Shown in pieces: positions 1-7,870 of a DNA stretch of 33,026 bases. Origin of the DNA: Xanthobacteraceae bacterium (GTDB lineage: Bacteria; Pseudomonadota; Alphaproteobacteria; Rhizobiales; Xanthobacteraceae). The first letter of the stretch is position 1. Each line of letters begins with the position of its first letter. Under the pieces are notes generated by a model. That model had not been told where the DNA came from and made no database searches. It saw nothing but the letters and a program-made list of their open reading frames with translations. The DNA lies in NCBI GenBank assembly GCA_028290465.1, contig JAQGJU010000049.1, forward strand, positions 1 through 33,026. Direction: 5' to 3'. Made by a program: the position numbers and the translations under genes.

Positions 1-52
1 TAGAGCGCGTCCGGACGCAAAACCGGTGTCCACTTTTGCTGGACGCGCTCTA
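1..52. repeat. Nested palindromic intergenic repeat (REP-like)
   Basis: Perfect 12-bp inverted arms, TAGAGCGCGTCC at 1-12 and GGACGCGCTCTA at 41-52, enclose a second inverted pair, GCAAAA at 17-22 and TTTTGC at 34-39. The outer right arm contains the stop codon of the minus-strand gene ending at 50. Position and symmetry allow a hairpin in the 3' end of that transcript. The core resembles short dispersed palindromes common between genes in Bradyrhizobium-type genomes; that is recalled, not searched. No second copy was noticed in the window, and the left edge may be cut. Confidence 0.7.
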
Positions 53-1684
53 GCGCGTATCACCGTCGTGGATCACCAGCTTGCCGGCATCGAGCGACAA
101 TCCTGACAGCGCCCGATAGGCAAGGTCAGCGAGGCGAAAACGGACAAAGCGATCCATGCCAGGATGAAGCTGGAACTCAGCCGTCTTGCGCACCGTCGGA
201 CAGGGACGCGCATGATCGAACGCGAGGATCCGGCAATCGCCCGACGCAGCAGGCGGCTCGACGCCGCAACCCTTGTCGTAGACCATGCTGCCGTTGCGCT
301 TGCCGGCCAGATCGAGCGCGGCATTGTTTTCGTAGCTGGAGAGACAGGATCGGCCAAGAGAAACGAACTCGTTGGTCGCCGGCGTGAACGTCACGACCAA
401 TATCTGCGGGGCGCTCCGGGCCAGATACGGCGCCAATTGCCGGTGAAAATCGGCGACGACCAGTTGCTCGTACAGCATCCATTTCGTCAGTTGCAGTTGC
501 ACGCCGGCGAAGACGAACACCAGCCCGGCGACCGCGGCAATTCGCATCATCTTGAATCGCAGGAGATAGATGGCAACCGCAATCAGGATCAGCGCACCGA
601 ACTGCGAGCCGACAGCATAGCGTGCATCGAAATCGACCCGGCTGAGAACCCGCCCGATCGCGATATAGGGCAGCATGCCGGCGCCCAGCACGACAGCACC
701 GAGCACGAAGAAAATCGTCAGATCGCGATCCGACGGCTCACGAGTCGCCTGCCGCAGGAACAGCGCAATCGCACCAGCACCGGCCGCTAAGAGTACAGCA
801 AGCCACAAGCTGTCATAACGCACCAACACAACGGCCAGGCGCACCGGCTCGATCAGGTTGGCGAAAAACTGCAGATGCTGAAACAGGACGATCACATATT
901 CGGACGCGTTTAGTTTCTTGAGCGCGTTGTAGCCTTCGTAATGACCGGTCGGCGCCAACAATGTGACGCGGACGATGGCGAAGGCGAGAATGATAACCAG
1001 AAACGGCCAGACCCGACGAAGCACCGCCCGAACGTTACCGTTGCGCCGATACAGCAGCCACCAGCGAATGGGTTCCAGCGCAATCAGCGTCTCGATCGAG
1101 AGCGCCATCAACATCGCCACGACCGCAATCGCCAATGCGAGCAGGCCTTGGCGCGCGCTTATCCAGATCGAAAATAAATAAAAGAAAATGAATACGTCGT
1201 ACGCGACATGGGCGGGGCTGCCATGCAGGCCGGCGTTGAATGGCGCGGCCAGATAAAGCACGGCAACGATGGCCGCAAATGCTGGCGCGCTGCGGCCGTC
1301 ACGGAAAATAAGCCAGACCAGCCAGCCATTCGCCAGGTGAAATACAATCGCGACGATGCGGGCGATGCGGCCCGAATTATCGCCATCTAGCCCGAACACG
1401 ATGTCGAAGACCGGCGCGAAGCCGGGATGAACGACTTCCCACAGGTACTGGTGCATCGCGGCCGAGCCTTGCACGCGATACACCCATAGCCACGCCCAGT
1501 CGTCGCCACCGAACACGGTGCCGATGGCGAGCATCGGGATGTTAACCACCAGCATCAGGCCCAGCGCGATCAATACGCAGGCGCGCGCACCCGAAGCTTC
1601 CGAGGGCAGATATCGGCGCTCGACGCGCTGCCACGCCGCGCCGAAGGCGCCGATCGTCGATCCAAGCTGCGCCCACACTGCCAT
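50..1684 (-). CDS. Polytopic membrane protein, GT-C-like, with periplasmic Cys-containing tail (paralogue of 2745-4319)
   Basis: A 544-residue protein with about ten hydrophobic segments. A DDW motif (residues 61-63) lies in the first loop after TM1, a position where GT-C glycosyltransferases often keep catalytic acids. The C-terminal soluble part (about 410-544) carries four cysteines (447, 473, 484, 495). Both the acidic motif and the cysteine spacing are repeated in the 524-residue protein at 2745-4319, so the two are clear paralogues. The family is not recognised with certainty; a lipid-linked sugar transferase or O-antigen/glucosyl-modifying protein is the working guess. It is the last gene of a minus-strand operon, 5 bp after the flippase-like gene, and its stop lies in the terminal palindrome. 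The ATG at 1684 has only a weak ribosome site, consistent with coupling to the gene before it. Confidence 0.8.
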   Translation of the reverse strand: MAVWAQLGSTIGAFGAAWQRVERRYLPSEASGARACVLIALGLMLVVNIPMLAIGTVFGGDDWAWLWVYRVQGSAAMHQYLWEVVHPGFAPVFDIVFGLDGDNSGRIARIVAIVFHLANGWLVWLIFRDGRSAPAFAAIVAVLYLAAPFNAGLHGSPAHVAYDVFIFFYLFSIWISARQGLLALAIAVVAMLMALSIETLIALEPIRWWLLYRRNGNVRAVLRRVWPFLVIILAFAIVRVTLLAPTGHYEGYNALKKLNASEYVIVLFQHLQFFANLIEPVRLAVVLVRYDSLWLAVLLAAGAGAIALFLRQATREPSDRDLTIFFVLGAVVLGAGMLPYIAIGRVLSRVDFDARYAVGSQFGALILIAVAIYLLRFKMMRIAAVAGLVFVFAGVQLQLTKWMLYEQLVVADFHRQLAPYLARSAPQILVVTFTPATNEFVSLGRSCLSSYENNAALDLAGKRNGSMVYDKGCGVEPPAASGDCRILAFDHARPCPTVRKTAEFQLHPGMDRFVRFRLADLAYRALSGLSLDAGKLVIHDGDTR

Positions 1685-1689
1685 GATGG

Positions 1690-2748
1690 CTACGTCGCTG
1701 ATTTCTGCGAAGGCGGCGGCGCCGGAGCGGCCTCTTCCACTGTTGCATCAACGCCGACGCTGCTTGGATGCAATGCGATGCGATCGCGCTGGATCAACCA
1801 CACCGCGCCGCCGATCAGCCCGACCACAAGGGTCACGAGTCCGAACAAGACAGATACCAGCACGGCATCGGTCGCCGAGACGCCGAACAGGCCAAGACCG
1901 AAAACCACGGCGCCTTCGCGCACGCCCCAGCCCGCGATCGAAATCGGCAGTCCGATCAGCACCATCACACCCGGCATCACGATCAAGGTCTGCACGAATG
2001 GAATGTCGGCGCCGACCGATAGTGCCGCCAGCCAGATGAGGGCGCAGCCCGCGACCTGGACGATGAGGCTGACGAGACAGACCAGGACGAGAGCGCCCGG
2101 ATGGCGCAGCAGGGACCACAGGTCCGCCGCCAGCCCGACCAATTCACGGCCGACCCGAAAGCGGCCGAGCCAAACGCTACGTTGCATCGCCCATAGGACA
2201 ACGACACCGATCACGAACATAACGGCGATGCCGCCTTCGATGAGCCAGATGTTCACATTGCCGGCAGCCTCGCGCAGCAGCCAGGGAAAGCCCGCCGCCG
2301 CAAGAAGCACCAGAACGCCCAGCCCGACGAGGCGTTCGATGAACACCGAGCGGATCGCCGGCGCCAACGGAACGCCATCACGATAAACCAGCCAGGCGCG
2401 GACGCCGTCACCGACGGTCGAGGGCATCGCTTGGCTCAGGAAGTAACCGACAAAGACATGATTGACGAGGCGAAGGTAGCGCACCTCATGGCCGGCGTGC
2501 CGCAGGATGATTTGCCATCGCAGGGTAACGACCCAGAGCGAGGCGGCGCACAATGCGACGGCGCCGATGAGCGGCAGCGCGGAAGCTGCCGCGATCTGCC
2601 GCCGGAGCTGGTCGAAATCGAGGTGGCGCAGGATGACCCACATCAGCACGAAGGAAGCGACGAACTTGAGCGCCAACAGCACACGCGTCTTGACGTTGGA
2701 GCCACCGGAGGCCGGCACGCCTTCACGTTGGGCTTCTGACGGCGTCAA
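1690..2748 (-). CDS. Flippase-like membrane protein (lysylphosphatidylglycerol synthase TM domain / UPF0104 family)
   Basis: A 352-residue integral membrane protein with about eight TM segments. It has the family's typical first helix followed by LDFDQLRRQI, a central 'FLSQAMPSTVGDGVRAW' stretch, and a late 'AGWGVREGA' motif. The family covers the membrane domain of MprF and stand-alone proteins encoded near glycosyltransferases, often proposed to move or present lipid-linked substrates. The likely start is a TTG at 2748: its TTGA overlaps the stop of the upstream gene (2745-2747) and a GGGAG ribosome site lies about 5 nt upstream. A later internal start is possible. It sits between two paralogous polytopic proteins, suggesting the three work as a unit. 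The family call is firm; the substrate is unknown. Confidence 0.85.
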   Translation of the reverse strand: MTPSEAQREGVPASGGSNVKTRVLLALKFVASFVLMWVILRHLDFDQLRRQIAAASALPLIGAVALCAASLWVVTLRWQIILRHAGHEVRYLRLVNHVFVGYFLSQAMPSTVGDGVRAWLVYRDGVPLAPAIRSVFIERLVGLGVLVLLAAAGFPWLLREAAGNVNIWLIEGGIAVMFVIGVVVLWAMQRSVWLGRFRVGRELVGLAADLWSLLRHPGALVLVCLVSLIVQVAGCALIWLAALSVGADIPFVQTLIVMPGVMVLIGLPISIAGWGVREGAVVFGLGLFGVSATDAVLVSVLFGLVTLVVGLIGGAVWLIQRDRIALHPSSVGVDATVEEAAPAPPPSQKSAT

Positions 2749-4319
2749 CGCGCGGCTCCCGATGGCCGCGTCGCGCCGGGCGCCTGATCGATCACCAGCG
2801 ACCCGGTCTGGACTGGCGATCCAGTCATCACCTGTTTGGCGAGATCGACGATGCGCAGACGCGTGAAACGTTCCATCTCCGGCCGCAGACGGAATTCAGC
2901 GGTCCGCCGGATCGCCGGACATGGCACCGGATCGAATCCCGTCACGCCGCACTTTCCTTCCTTGGTGTATTCCTCGCCATCGCAGTCCCGGTCATAGGCA
3001 AAGCTGCCATGGCGCGTGCCGGCGATATCGAGTGCGACATTGATATCATAATTGGCCAGACAGCGCTTGATATAGAGCACCTCGTGGCTGTCCTGCGAAA
3101 AGCGCACGATCAGCAACTCCGGCGGATTGGCCTTGAAATGGTCTCCAAGCTGCCTCTGGAGATCCGCGACAACAAGCTGGTCGTACATCATCCACTTGCC
3201 GAATTGCACCTGCATGCCGGCGAACACAAAGACGGCCATGCCGACCGCCGCGGCACGCACCAGCCGCCCGCGCAACGCATGAATGAAGCAGGCCATCAGG
3301 ATAAAGGCGCCAAATTGCGACGCGACCACAAAGCGCGAATAGGTATTGACCCAATTCGGCGCCCGCTGGATCAGTACATAGGGCAGCATACCGAGGCCGA
3401 GCACCACAAGACCGAGACCGAACAGAATAACAAGATCCCGGTCGCGCAGCTCGGTCTTCACCCGATGATACAGCAGGCCGACCACAGCCGCGGCGGCAGC
3501 CAGCAACAGCGTGACGATGACATTCTCGTAGGCTACGAGGCTTGCGACGTAACGTATCGGCTCAAGCGCCTGAATGTAGTAATAGCAGTGCAGCGCGATC
3601 TGGAATGCCAAGTCGGACAGCGACTTCGCTTTCATCGTGTTATGGCTGGCATAGACCTCGCCATACGGGACCAGCCAGGTCACGCGCGAAATCGCGACAG
3701 CCAGTACGACGGCTGCGAACGGCGCAACCCGATAGATGAATTTACGGCCGCGATAACCGTTCTGGTACAGCAGCCACCAGCGAAGCGCTTCGAGTGCAAG
3801 CAGCGTCTCCAGAGACAGGCCGACAAACAAGGCGACAACGGCGCCCGCGATCACGATGAGGCGCCGATCCGTGCTGAACCGGATCGACAGCAGATAGCTG
3901 AAAATGAACACGTCGTATTCGGCGTGCGACAGCGTTCCCCGGATGCCGCCGAGAAAAGGCGAAGCCAGATACAGTACCGCGACAGTCGCGGCGAAAGCTG
4001 GCGATACGCGCCCCAAAAGGAAAATGCGCCATAGCAGCCAACCGCTGCCCAGATGAACGGCCAATGCAGAGGCGCGCGCGACACGGCCGGGCTCATCGCC
4101 GCCGAGCCAGAACCACAGATTAAAGAACGGCCCGTAACCTGGATGGGCAATCTGCCACATATACTCGCGAATCTTGGCGGCACCCTGGAAATGATTGACC
4201 CAAACCCACGCCCAATCGTCGCCGTACACCGTCGTGGTCACCAGCAGCGGAATGTTGACGGCGAACGTCAGCACCAGCATGGCGACGACGCACCAGCGTG
4301 CGTTCACTTCGTCGCTCAT
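2745..4319 (-). CDS. Polytopic membrane protein, GT-C-like, with periplasmic Cys-containing tail (paralogue of 50-1684)
   Basis: A 524-residue protein with about ten TM segments, similar along its length to the protein at 50-1684. The first loop carries a DDW motif (34-36). The C-terminal soluble domain (about 390-524) has cysteines at 420, 446, 457 and 467, nearly the spacing of the paralogue, which suggests two conserved disulphides on the periplasmic side. Both paralogues also share the tail pattern RTAEF.L.P.M.RF. Translation is coupled: the start codon at 4319 overlaps the upstream stop as ATGA and is preceded by a good GGAGGGG ribosome site. Function is not established; a glycosyltransferase of GT-C fold using a lipid-linked donor is an inference from topology and neighbours. 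Confidence 0.8.
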   Translation of the reverse strand: MSDEVNARWCVVAMLVLTFAVNIPLLVTTTVYGDDWAWVWVNHFQGAAKIREYMWQIAHPGYGPFFNLWFWLGGDEPGRVARASALAVHLGSGWLLWRIFLLGRVSPAFAATVAVLYLASPFLGGIRGTLSHAEYDVFIFSYLLSIRFSTDRRLIVIAGAVVALFVGLSLETLLALEALRWWLLYQNGYRGRKFIYRVAPFAAVVLAVAISRVTWLVPYGEVYASHNTMKAKSLSDLAFQIALHCYYYIQALEPIRYVASLVAYENVIVTLLLAAAAAVVGLLYHRVKTELRDRDLVILFGLGLVVLGLGMLPYVLIQRAPNWVNTYSRFVVASQFGAFILMACFIHALRGRLVRAAAVGMAVFVFAGMQVQFGKWMMYDQLVVADLQRQLGDHFKANPPELLIVRFSQDSHEVLYIKRCLANYDINVALDIAGTRHGSFAYDRDCDGEEYTKEGKCGVTGFDPVPCPAIRRTAEFRLRPEMERFTRLRIVDLAKQVMTGSPVQTGSLVIDQAPGATRPSGAAR

Positions 4320-4849
4320 TTCCCCTCCAGCGGGTTGGAGCGGTGGGAGCCGAATACGATGCGATGCACAAGATTAACCGCCCAGACCATCGCCGATGCC
4401 GAGCGATTGGCGATGAACAACCGATTGCCGGACTGAACCACCTGGCCTGCTTCCAGAAGGCGCGCCATACGCCGGCCGAGCACTTCGCTGGCGCCATAGC
4501 GCTGCAGAATTTCAGGACAGGTGAGCGGTGTTGTCGCGGACGCCATCTCCCGCAGCAGCCGGATGCGGCGCGCGGTCTCGCCCATATTGTTGAAGTGGAA
4601 ATAGACGTAGCAGAAGCAGAGATATATCCCGGCATTCGCCAGCGTTCGATCGCCGGCGGCGGGCACATCCCAGAGAGCCCACGTCAGCAGCCCGAATACC
4701 GGCACGCCCAGAGCGACCCCGATCAACTGCGTTCGGTAAATGCCGAGCGCCGGCCACAACCGCGACGACGCAATTTGCCCGACGACGGTCACGGCGGCGA
4801 CCGCCAACGGGATGAAAAGAACGCCGGCGGAGATCCAAGAGACGTTCAT
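4316..4849 (-). CDS. Small 3-TM membrane protein with cytoplasmic winged-helix-like domain
   Basis: The ATG at 4849 was chosen because a GGGAG ribosome site lies upstream and residues 1-25 form a clean first TM helix; this gives 177 residues. About three TM segments occupy residues 5-100. The remaining 75 residues (ILQRYGASEVLGRRMARLLEAGQ, then a short beta-like NRLFIANR stretch) look like a winged-helix DNA-binding or sensing fold. It is the first gene of a four-gene membrane operon (ATGA overlap with the next gene). A protein of the same architecture is encoded divergently at 5063-5575. Not recognised as a named family; membrane-tethered regulator or structural accessory are both possible. 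Confidence 0.75.
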   Translation of the reverse strand: MNVSWISAGVLFIPLAVAAVTVVGQIASSRLWPALGIYRTQLIGVALGVPVFGLLTWALWDVPAAGDRTLANAGIYLCFCYVYFHFNNMGETARRIRLLREMASATTPLTCPEILQRYGASEVLGRRMARLLEAGQVVQSGNRLFIANRSASAMVWAVNLVHRIVFGSHRSNPLEGK

Positions 4850-5062
4850 CGAACGCTCCCGGACGTGATTTCGCCGTCGCAAACTGGGTTGCCGGACGGG
4901 CGCGCACCACGACCCGTCACATGCCACGACCCATCCACTTTGTGATACGTGGCCACGAAACGCTGCCTCAATTTGCTATTGATCGCGCTGCTCGGGCGCG
5001 AGGCGGTGAAAACTATTCAACGGCGTGATACAGGTCAAGCAAACGGGCCAAAGGAGACGGAA
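4850..5062. promoter_or_regulatory. Divergent intergenic region with 9-bp direct repeats
   Basis: This 213-bp gap separates the two divergently transcribed 3-TM/winged-helix genes and must hold both promoters. CCACGACCC occurs at 4907-4915 and again at 4924-4932, a 17-bp period, and a 10-bp palindrome CGTGGCCACG lies at 4948-4957. No convincing -35/-10 pair was found. The repeats are candidate regulator sites only. Confidence 0.35.
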
Positions 5063-5575
5063 TTGAGTGTCGTTGTGATTGGCGTAGGCCTGTTCGTGCT
5101 GGCCTTTGCCGCGCATGTCGCGTGGTGGCGGCGTGGCCGACCGCGCCGTTCCGGCCAGACATTGATCTGTCTGCTGACGGTCGTGATCCTTGTCGGCTGG
5201 GGCGTCGCACTCACGGCAGCGTCAGGCGTCACGACCTCTGTCCCGCCCGACATTTTCGCGTGGCTGCAGGCGCTTGTACTCGCGCTGGCGCTCGCCGCGT
5301 CTTACGTGATGACCTATCCGGCGCTGGAGATCGAAAGTCCGACGCTGGTCATTATCGAAGTGATCGCCCAGCGTGGTAACCAAGGGATCGAGGTCGATGA
5401 GTTCCATCGTTGCCTGGACGATTCCGTGCTGGTGTTGCCGCGTATCCAGGATCTCGTCGACGAAGGCCTCGCCGTGCTCAGGGATGGACGTTATCAGGCA
5501 ACCGCCAAGGGTCTGATGCTGGTCCGCGTCTTCGTCGCCTGGCGCAAGATCCTTGGCGCGGGACTCGGCGGATAG
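5063..5575 (+). CDS. Small 3-TM membrane protein with cytoplasmic winged-helix-like domain (architectural twin of 4316-4849)
   Basis: The preferred start is TTG at 5063 because an AAGGAG ribosome site (5051-5056) lies six bases before it and the protein then opens directly with its first TM helix; this gives 170 residues. An ATG at 4949 would add 38 residues of unlikely leader. Three TM segments lie at about 1-18, 30-52 and 62-82. The soluble tail (VIIEVIAQRGNQGIEVDEF, then VLPRIQDLVDEGLAVLRDG) reads as a helix-turn-helix with a wing. Length, topology and domain order match the divergent gene at 4316-4849, although direct identity is low. It faces the epimerase gene ending at 5592, so it is monocistronic. 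Function unknown. Confidence 0.75.
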   Translation: MSVVVIGVGLFVLAFAAHVAWWRRGRPRRSGQTLICLLTVVILVGWGVALTAASGVTTSVPPDIFAWLQALVLALALAASYVMTYPALEIESPTLVIIEVIAQRGNQGIEVDEFHRCLDDSVLVLPRIQDLVDEGLAVLRDGRYQATAKGLMLVRVFVAWRKILGAGLGG

Positions 5576-5591
5576 ACCCGGCGGATAAATC

Positions 5592-6590
5592 TCACTTATC
5601 CAGATAGCGAAACCATGTTTCGGTCGCCTGCGCGATCGAGGACGGATCCCAGAGCGGCGCATCGCGCCAGTATTGAATATTGTCGGCGACCTGCTTCACG
5701 CCGTCCTCGAACGAGACCACCGGCTGCCAGCCGAGATCGCGCTTGATCCGCGAAATATCGGCGAAGGTGCAGTCCGGTTCGCCGGGGCGCTTCGGGATGT
5801 TGACCTTCTCGCCACCCAGCAATTCGATCAGACGGTTGACCGATTGCGGATTTCCGGCGCCGACGTTCCAAACGTGACCGCTGAGCGGCGTTTCGGCGGC
5901 GGCCACGAACGCGCGCGCCACATCGGTGACGAAGACGAAATCGCGGGACTGCGTGCCGTCACCGACCACCGTGAACGGCTTGCCGGCGAGCTTCTGGCGT
6001 AGAAACACCCCGAACACCGCCCCATAGGCGCCCGAGGTACGCGACCGCGGACCATAGGCGTTGAACAGCCGGATCGCATTGAACGGCAGTCCATAGACCT
6101 TGTGCCAATGCATGCCGGCCTGTTCGCCCAGGTTCTTGCTCAGCGCATAGGGATGTTCGGGCCGGATCGGATGGTCCTCCGACGTCGGCACATCGGCGAG
6201 GCCGTAACAGGACGAAGACGCCGCATAGACGAACTTTTTCAGCGCGCTACCGCTGGCCCGCGCGCATTCAAGCATATGCACGGTGCCCTGAACGTTGACC
6301 GAAAGATATTCGGTCGGCCGCTCGATCGACGGTACAAGATCGCCGATACCGGCGTAGTGCACCACAAGGGTCGCGCCGGCGAACAGCGGATCGCCGGGCG
6401 CATAGGAGCGGATGTCGCGCGTCTCCAGCACGACATCCGGATTGCTGGCGTGCTGCGCCAGATTTTGCTCGCGGCCACCGACAAGGCTATCGATCACGTG
6501 AACGCGAAAGCCGCGCCCGACCAACAAGTCGACCGTATGACTGCCGACGAAACCGGCGCCGCCGGTAATGACCGCGATCGGCTTTGTCAT
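5592..6590 (-). CDS. NAD-dependent epimerase/dehydratase (extended SDR, UDP-glucose 4-epimerase-like)
   Basis: A 332-residue extended short-chain dehydrogenase. The Rossmann motif TGGAGFVGSH is at 9-18, a serine-rich AASSSCYG stretch at about 123-130, and the catalytic Y148-x3-K152 lies in YALSK. These enzymes epimerise or dehydrate nucleotide sugars in the cytoplasm using bound NAD+. The start ATG shares one base with the stop of the upstream epimerase gene (TAATG at 6588-6592), so the two are translationally coupled. The overall look (LFNAYGPRSRTSGAYG, RPGEPDCTFADISRIKRDLGW) is that of 4-epimerases acting on UDP-sugars, but substrate cannot be fixed from motifs. Confidence 0.9.
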   Translation of the reverse strand: MTKPIAVITGGAGFVGSHTVDLLVGRGFRVHVIDSLVGGREQNLAQHASNPDVVLETRDIRSYAPGDPLFAGATLVVHYAGIGDLVPSIERPTEYLSVNVQGTVHMLECARASGSALKKFVYAASSSCYGLADVPTSEDHPIRPEHPYALSKNLGEQAGMHWHKVYGLPFNAIRLFNAYGPRSRTSGAYGAVFGVFLRQKLAGKPFTVVGDGTQSRDFVFVTDVARAFVAAAETPLSGHVWNVGAGNPQSVNRLIELLGGEKVNIPKRPGEPDCTFADISRIKRDLGWQPVVSFEDGVKQVADNIQYWRDAPLWDPSSIAQATETWFRYLDK

Positions 6591-7582
6591 TAACTGACCG
6601 CAAGCGCCTGCAGGGCGCGCACGTTGAAATAGCTGACGTCGTCGAAGGAATTCGGCAGTTGCCCCTGCTTAAAGGCCTCGCACAATTCGCGCACCGCATC
6701 CTCGATGGTCCGGCGCGGGGCAAATCCAAGCTCCTTTTGGATCTTGTCCGAATTGATGTGGTAGCTGCGCTTGTCGTCGGACTCAGTCACCACGATCTCG
6801 ATCGGCGCCCGGTCGGGGAACGCCTGTTCGACCGTGCTCTTCACCATGGTGGCGATCTGCATGATCGTCAGATTCTGGAACCCGCAATTATAGGTGCGAC
6901 GGTCGATCTTGCCCCCATCGATCGACAACAGCATCAGATAGGCATCGACCATATCGCCGATATGCAGGTTGGGCCGCTTCTGCTCGCCACCAAATACGGT
7001 GATCTTGCCCTTGTTCACGGCGAGGTTGGTCAGGATATTGACCGAAAGATCCAGCCGGCAGCGCGGTGAATATCCGCAAACGGTAGCCGGGCGAATGGTC
7101 ACCCACTCGAAGTCGGGATCGGCCTTCGCCAGGATCTCCTCGCACTCCCACTTGTACTGGTTGTAGTAGGTAAGCGGAACTTTGGGATTGTCCTCGAACA
7201 CCTCGGGCGCGTCCGACACGCCGTAGACGGAGCTGGTCGACGCGTTGATGAAGCGTTTGATGCCGGCCTTCTCGCAGGCCCGCACCATCGGCTCGAAAGC
7301 ATTGAGATTGATCGAGGTCGACAGCTTCTCGTCCAGGGCGAACGATGTGTCGTTGGAGATGCACGCGAGATTGATGACCGCGTCGGCCCCCTCTGCGGCC
7401 TGCGCAATGCCTGCGGGGTCGCGGATGTCGGCCTTGACGCGGGTCAGATTGGGAACTTGCGGCAAGCGGTCGCCGAACCAAAACGTATCGTAGACGATGA
7501 CTTCATAACCCTGGTCCAGCAGGCGTGGGACCAGCACATGTCCCACATAGCCTGCGCCTCCCGTGACGAGCACTCTTGCCAT
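6590..7582 (-). CDS. NAD-dependent epimerase/dehydratase (extended SDR)
   Basis: A 330-residue extended SDR. The start ATG at 7582 has an AGAGGAG ribosome site and begins the Rossmann strand at once (MARVLVTGGAGYVGH); an upstream in-frame ATG at 7657 would add a proline/arginine-rich leader and is rejected. The NAD motif is GGAGYVGH (8-15) and the catalytic pair is Y140-x3-K144. Substrate-side segments differ from classic GalE or RmlB, including the NLACISNDTSFALD loop and YSPRCRLDLSVN. It is the first gene of a two-gene minus-strand unit, divergent from the kinase/nucleotidyltransferase fusion gene at 7871. A role on the same NDP-sugar is plausible but inferred. Confidence 0.9.
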   Translation of the reverse strand: MARVLVTGGAGYVGHVLVPRLLDQGYEVIVYDTFWFGDRLPQVPNLTRVKADIRDPAGIAQAAEGADAVINLACISNDTSFALDEKLSTSINLNAFEPMVRACEKAGIKRFINASTSSVYGVSDAPEVFEDNPKVPLTYYNQYKWECEEILAKADPDFEWVTIRPATVCGYSPRCRLDLSVNILTNLAVNKGKITVFGGEQKRPNLHIGDMVDAYLMLLSIDGGKIDRRTYNCGFQNLTIMQIATMVKSTVEQAFPDRAPIEIVVTESDDKRSYHINSDKIQKELGFAPRRTIEDAVRELCEAFKQGQLPNSFDDVSYFNVRALQALAVS

Positions 7583-7697
7583 TTCCGATCTCCTCTGCGG
7601 GGGCCTATGTACGCGGCGGGCCTCCGCCTTGACAATAGACGGTCTGTGCACGGCCATTTCGGCGCGCTGCGCCGCCGCGGCGGCCAGCCGGCGGCCC

Positions 7698-7726
7698 TTG
7701 GCGGTTCGGAAAACATAAGAAATTAT
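7698..7726 (+). promoter_or_regulatory. Candidate promoter for the 7871-13861 operon
   Basis: TTGGCG at 7698-7703 and AATTAT at 7721-7726 are separated by 17 bp and lie in the only AT-rich patch of the 288-bp divergent gap. The match to consensus is weak, so this is a suggestion based on spacing and position. Confidence 0.25.
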
Positions 7727-7772
7727 AGAGCCTTAGAGAGCCTTTCCGGGTTTGCAGCACCTGACAGTTCAG

Positions 7773-7803
7773 GCCCAACCAAGCTGTTATGCTTGTGTTG
7801 GGC
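7773..7803 (+). promoter_or_regulatory. Bulged stem-loop in the leader of the operon
   Basis: GCCCAACCAAG (7773-7783) can pair with CTTG-T-GTTGGGC (7792-7803), giving an 11-bp stem with one bulged T and an 8-nt loop. It sits about 70 bases before the ATG at 7871, so it would form in the 5' leader of the plus-strand operon. It has no U-run and is unlikely to be a simple terminator. An operator or leader structure is possible. Confidence 0.35.
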
Positions 7804-7870
7804 TGATCACTCGAATAGACACCAGCGGTCAGCAGGACATGGTTCCGGGGTTGAGTGCGGGGACGAAGCG

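Noticed and set aside
7629-7634. TTGACA upstream of the HldE-like gene as a promoter
   Set aside because: The -10 position reads GGCCAT, and the hexamer is far from the gene.
7457-7870. N-terminal extension of the HldE-like frame
   Set aside because: It overlaps the divergent epimerase start and its ribosome site, and the translation is not protein-like.
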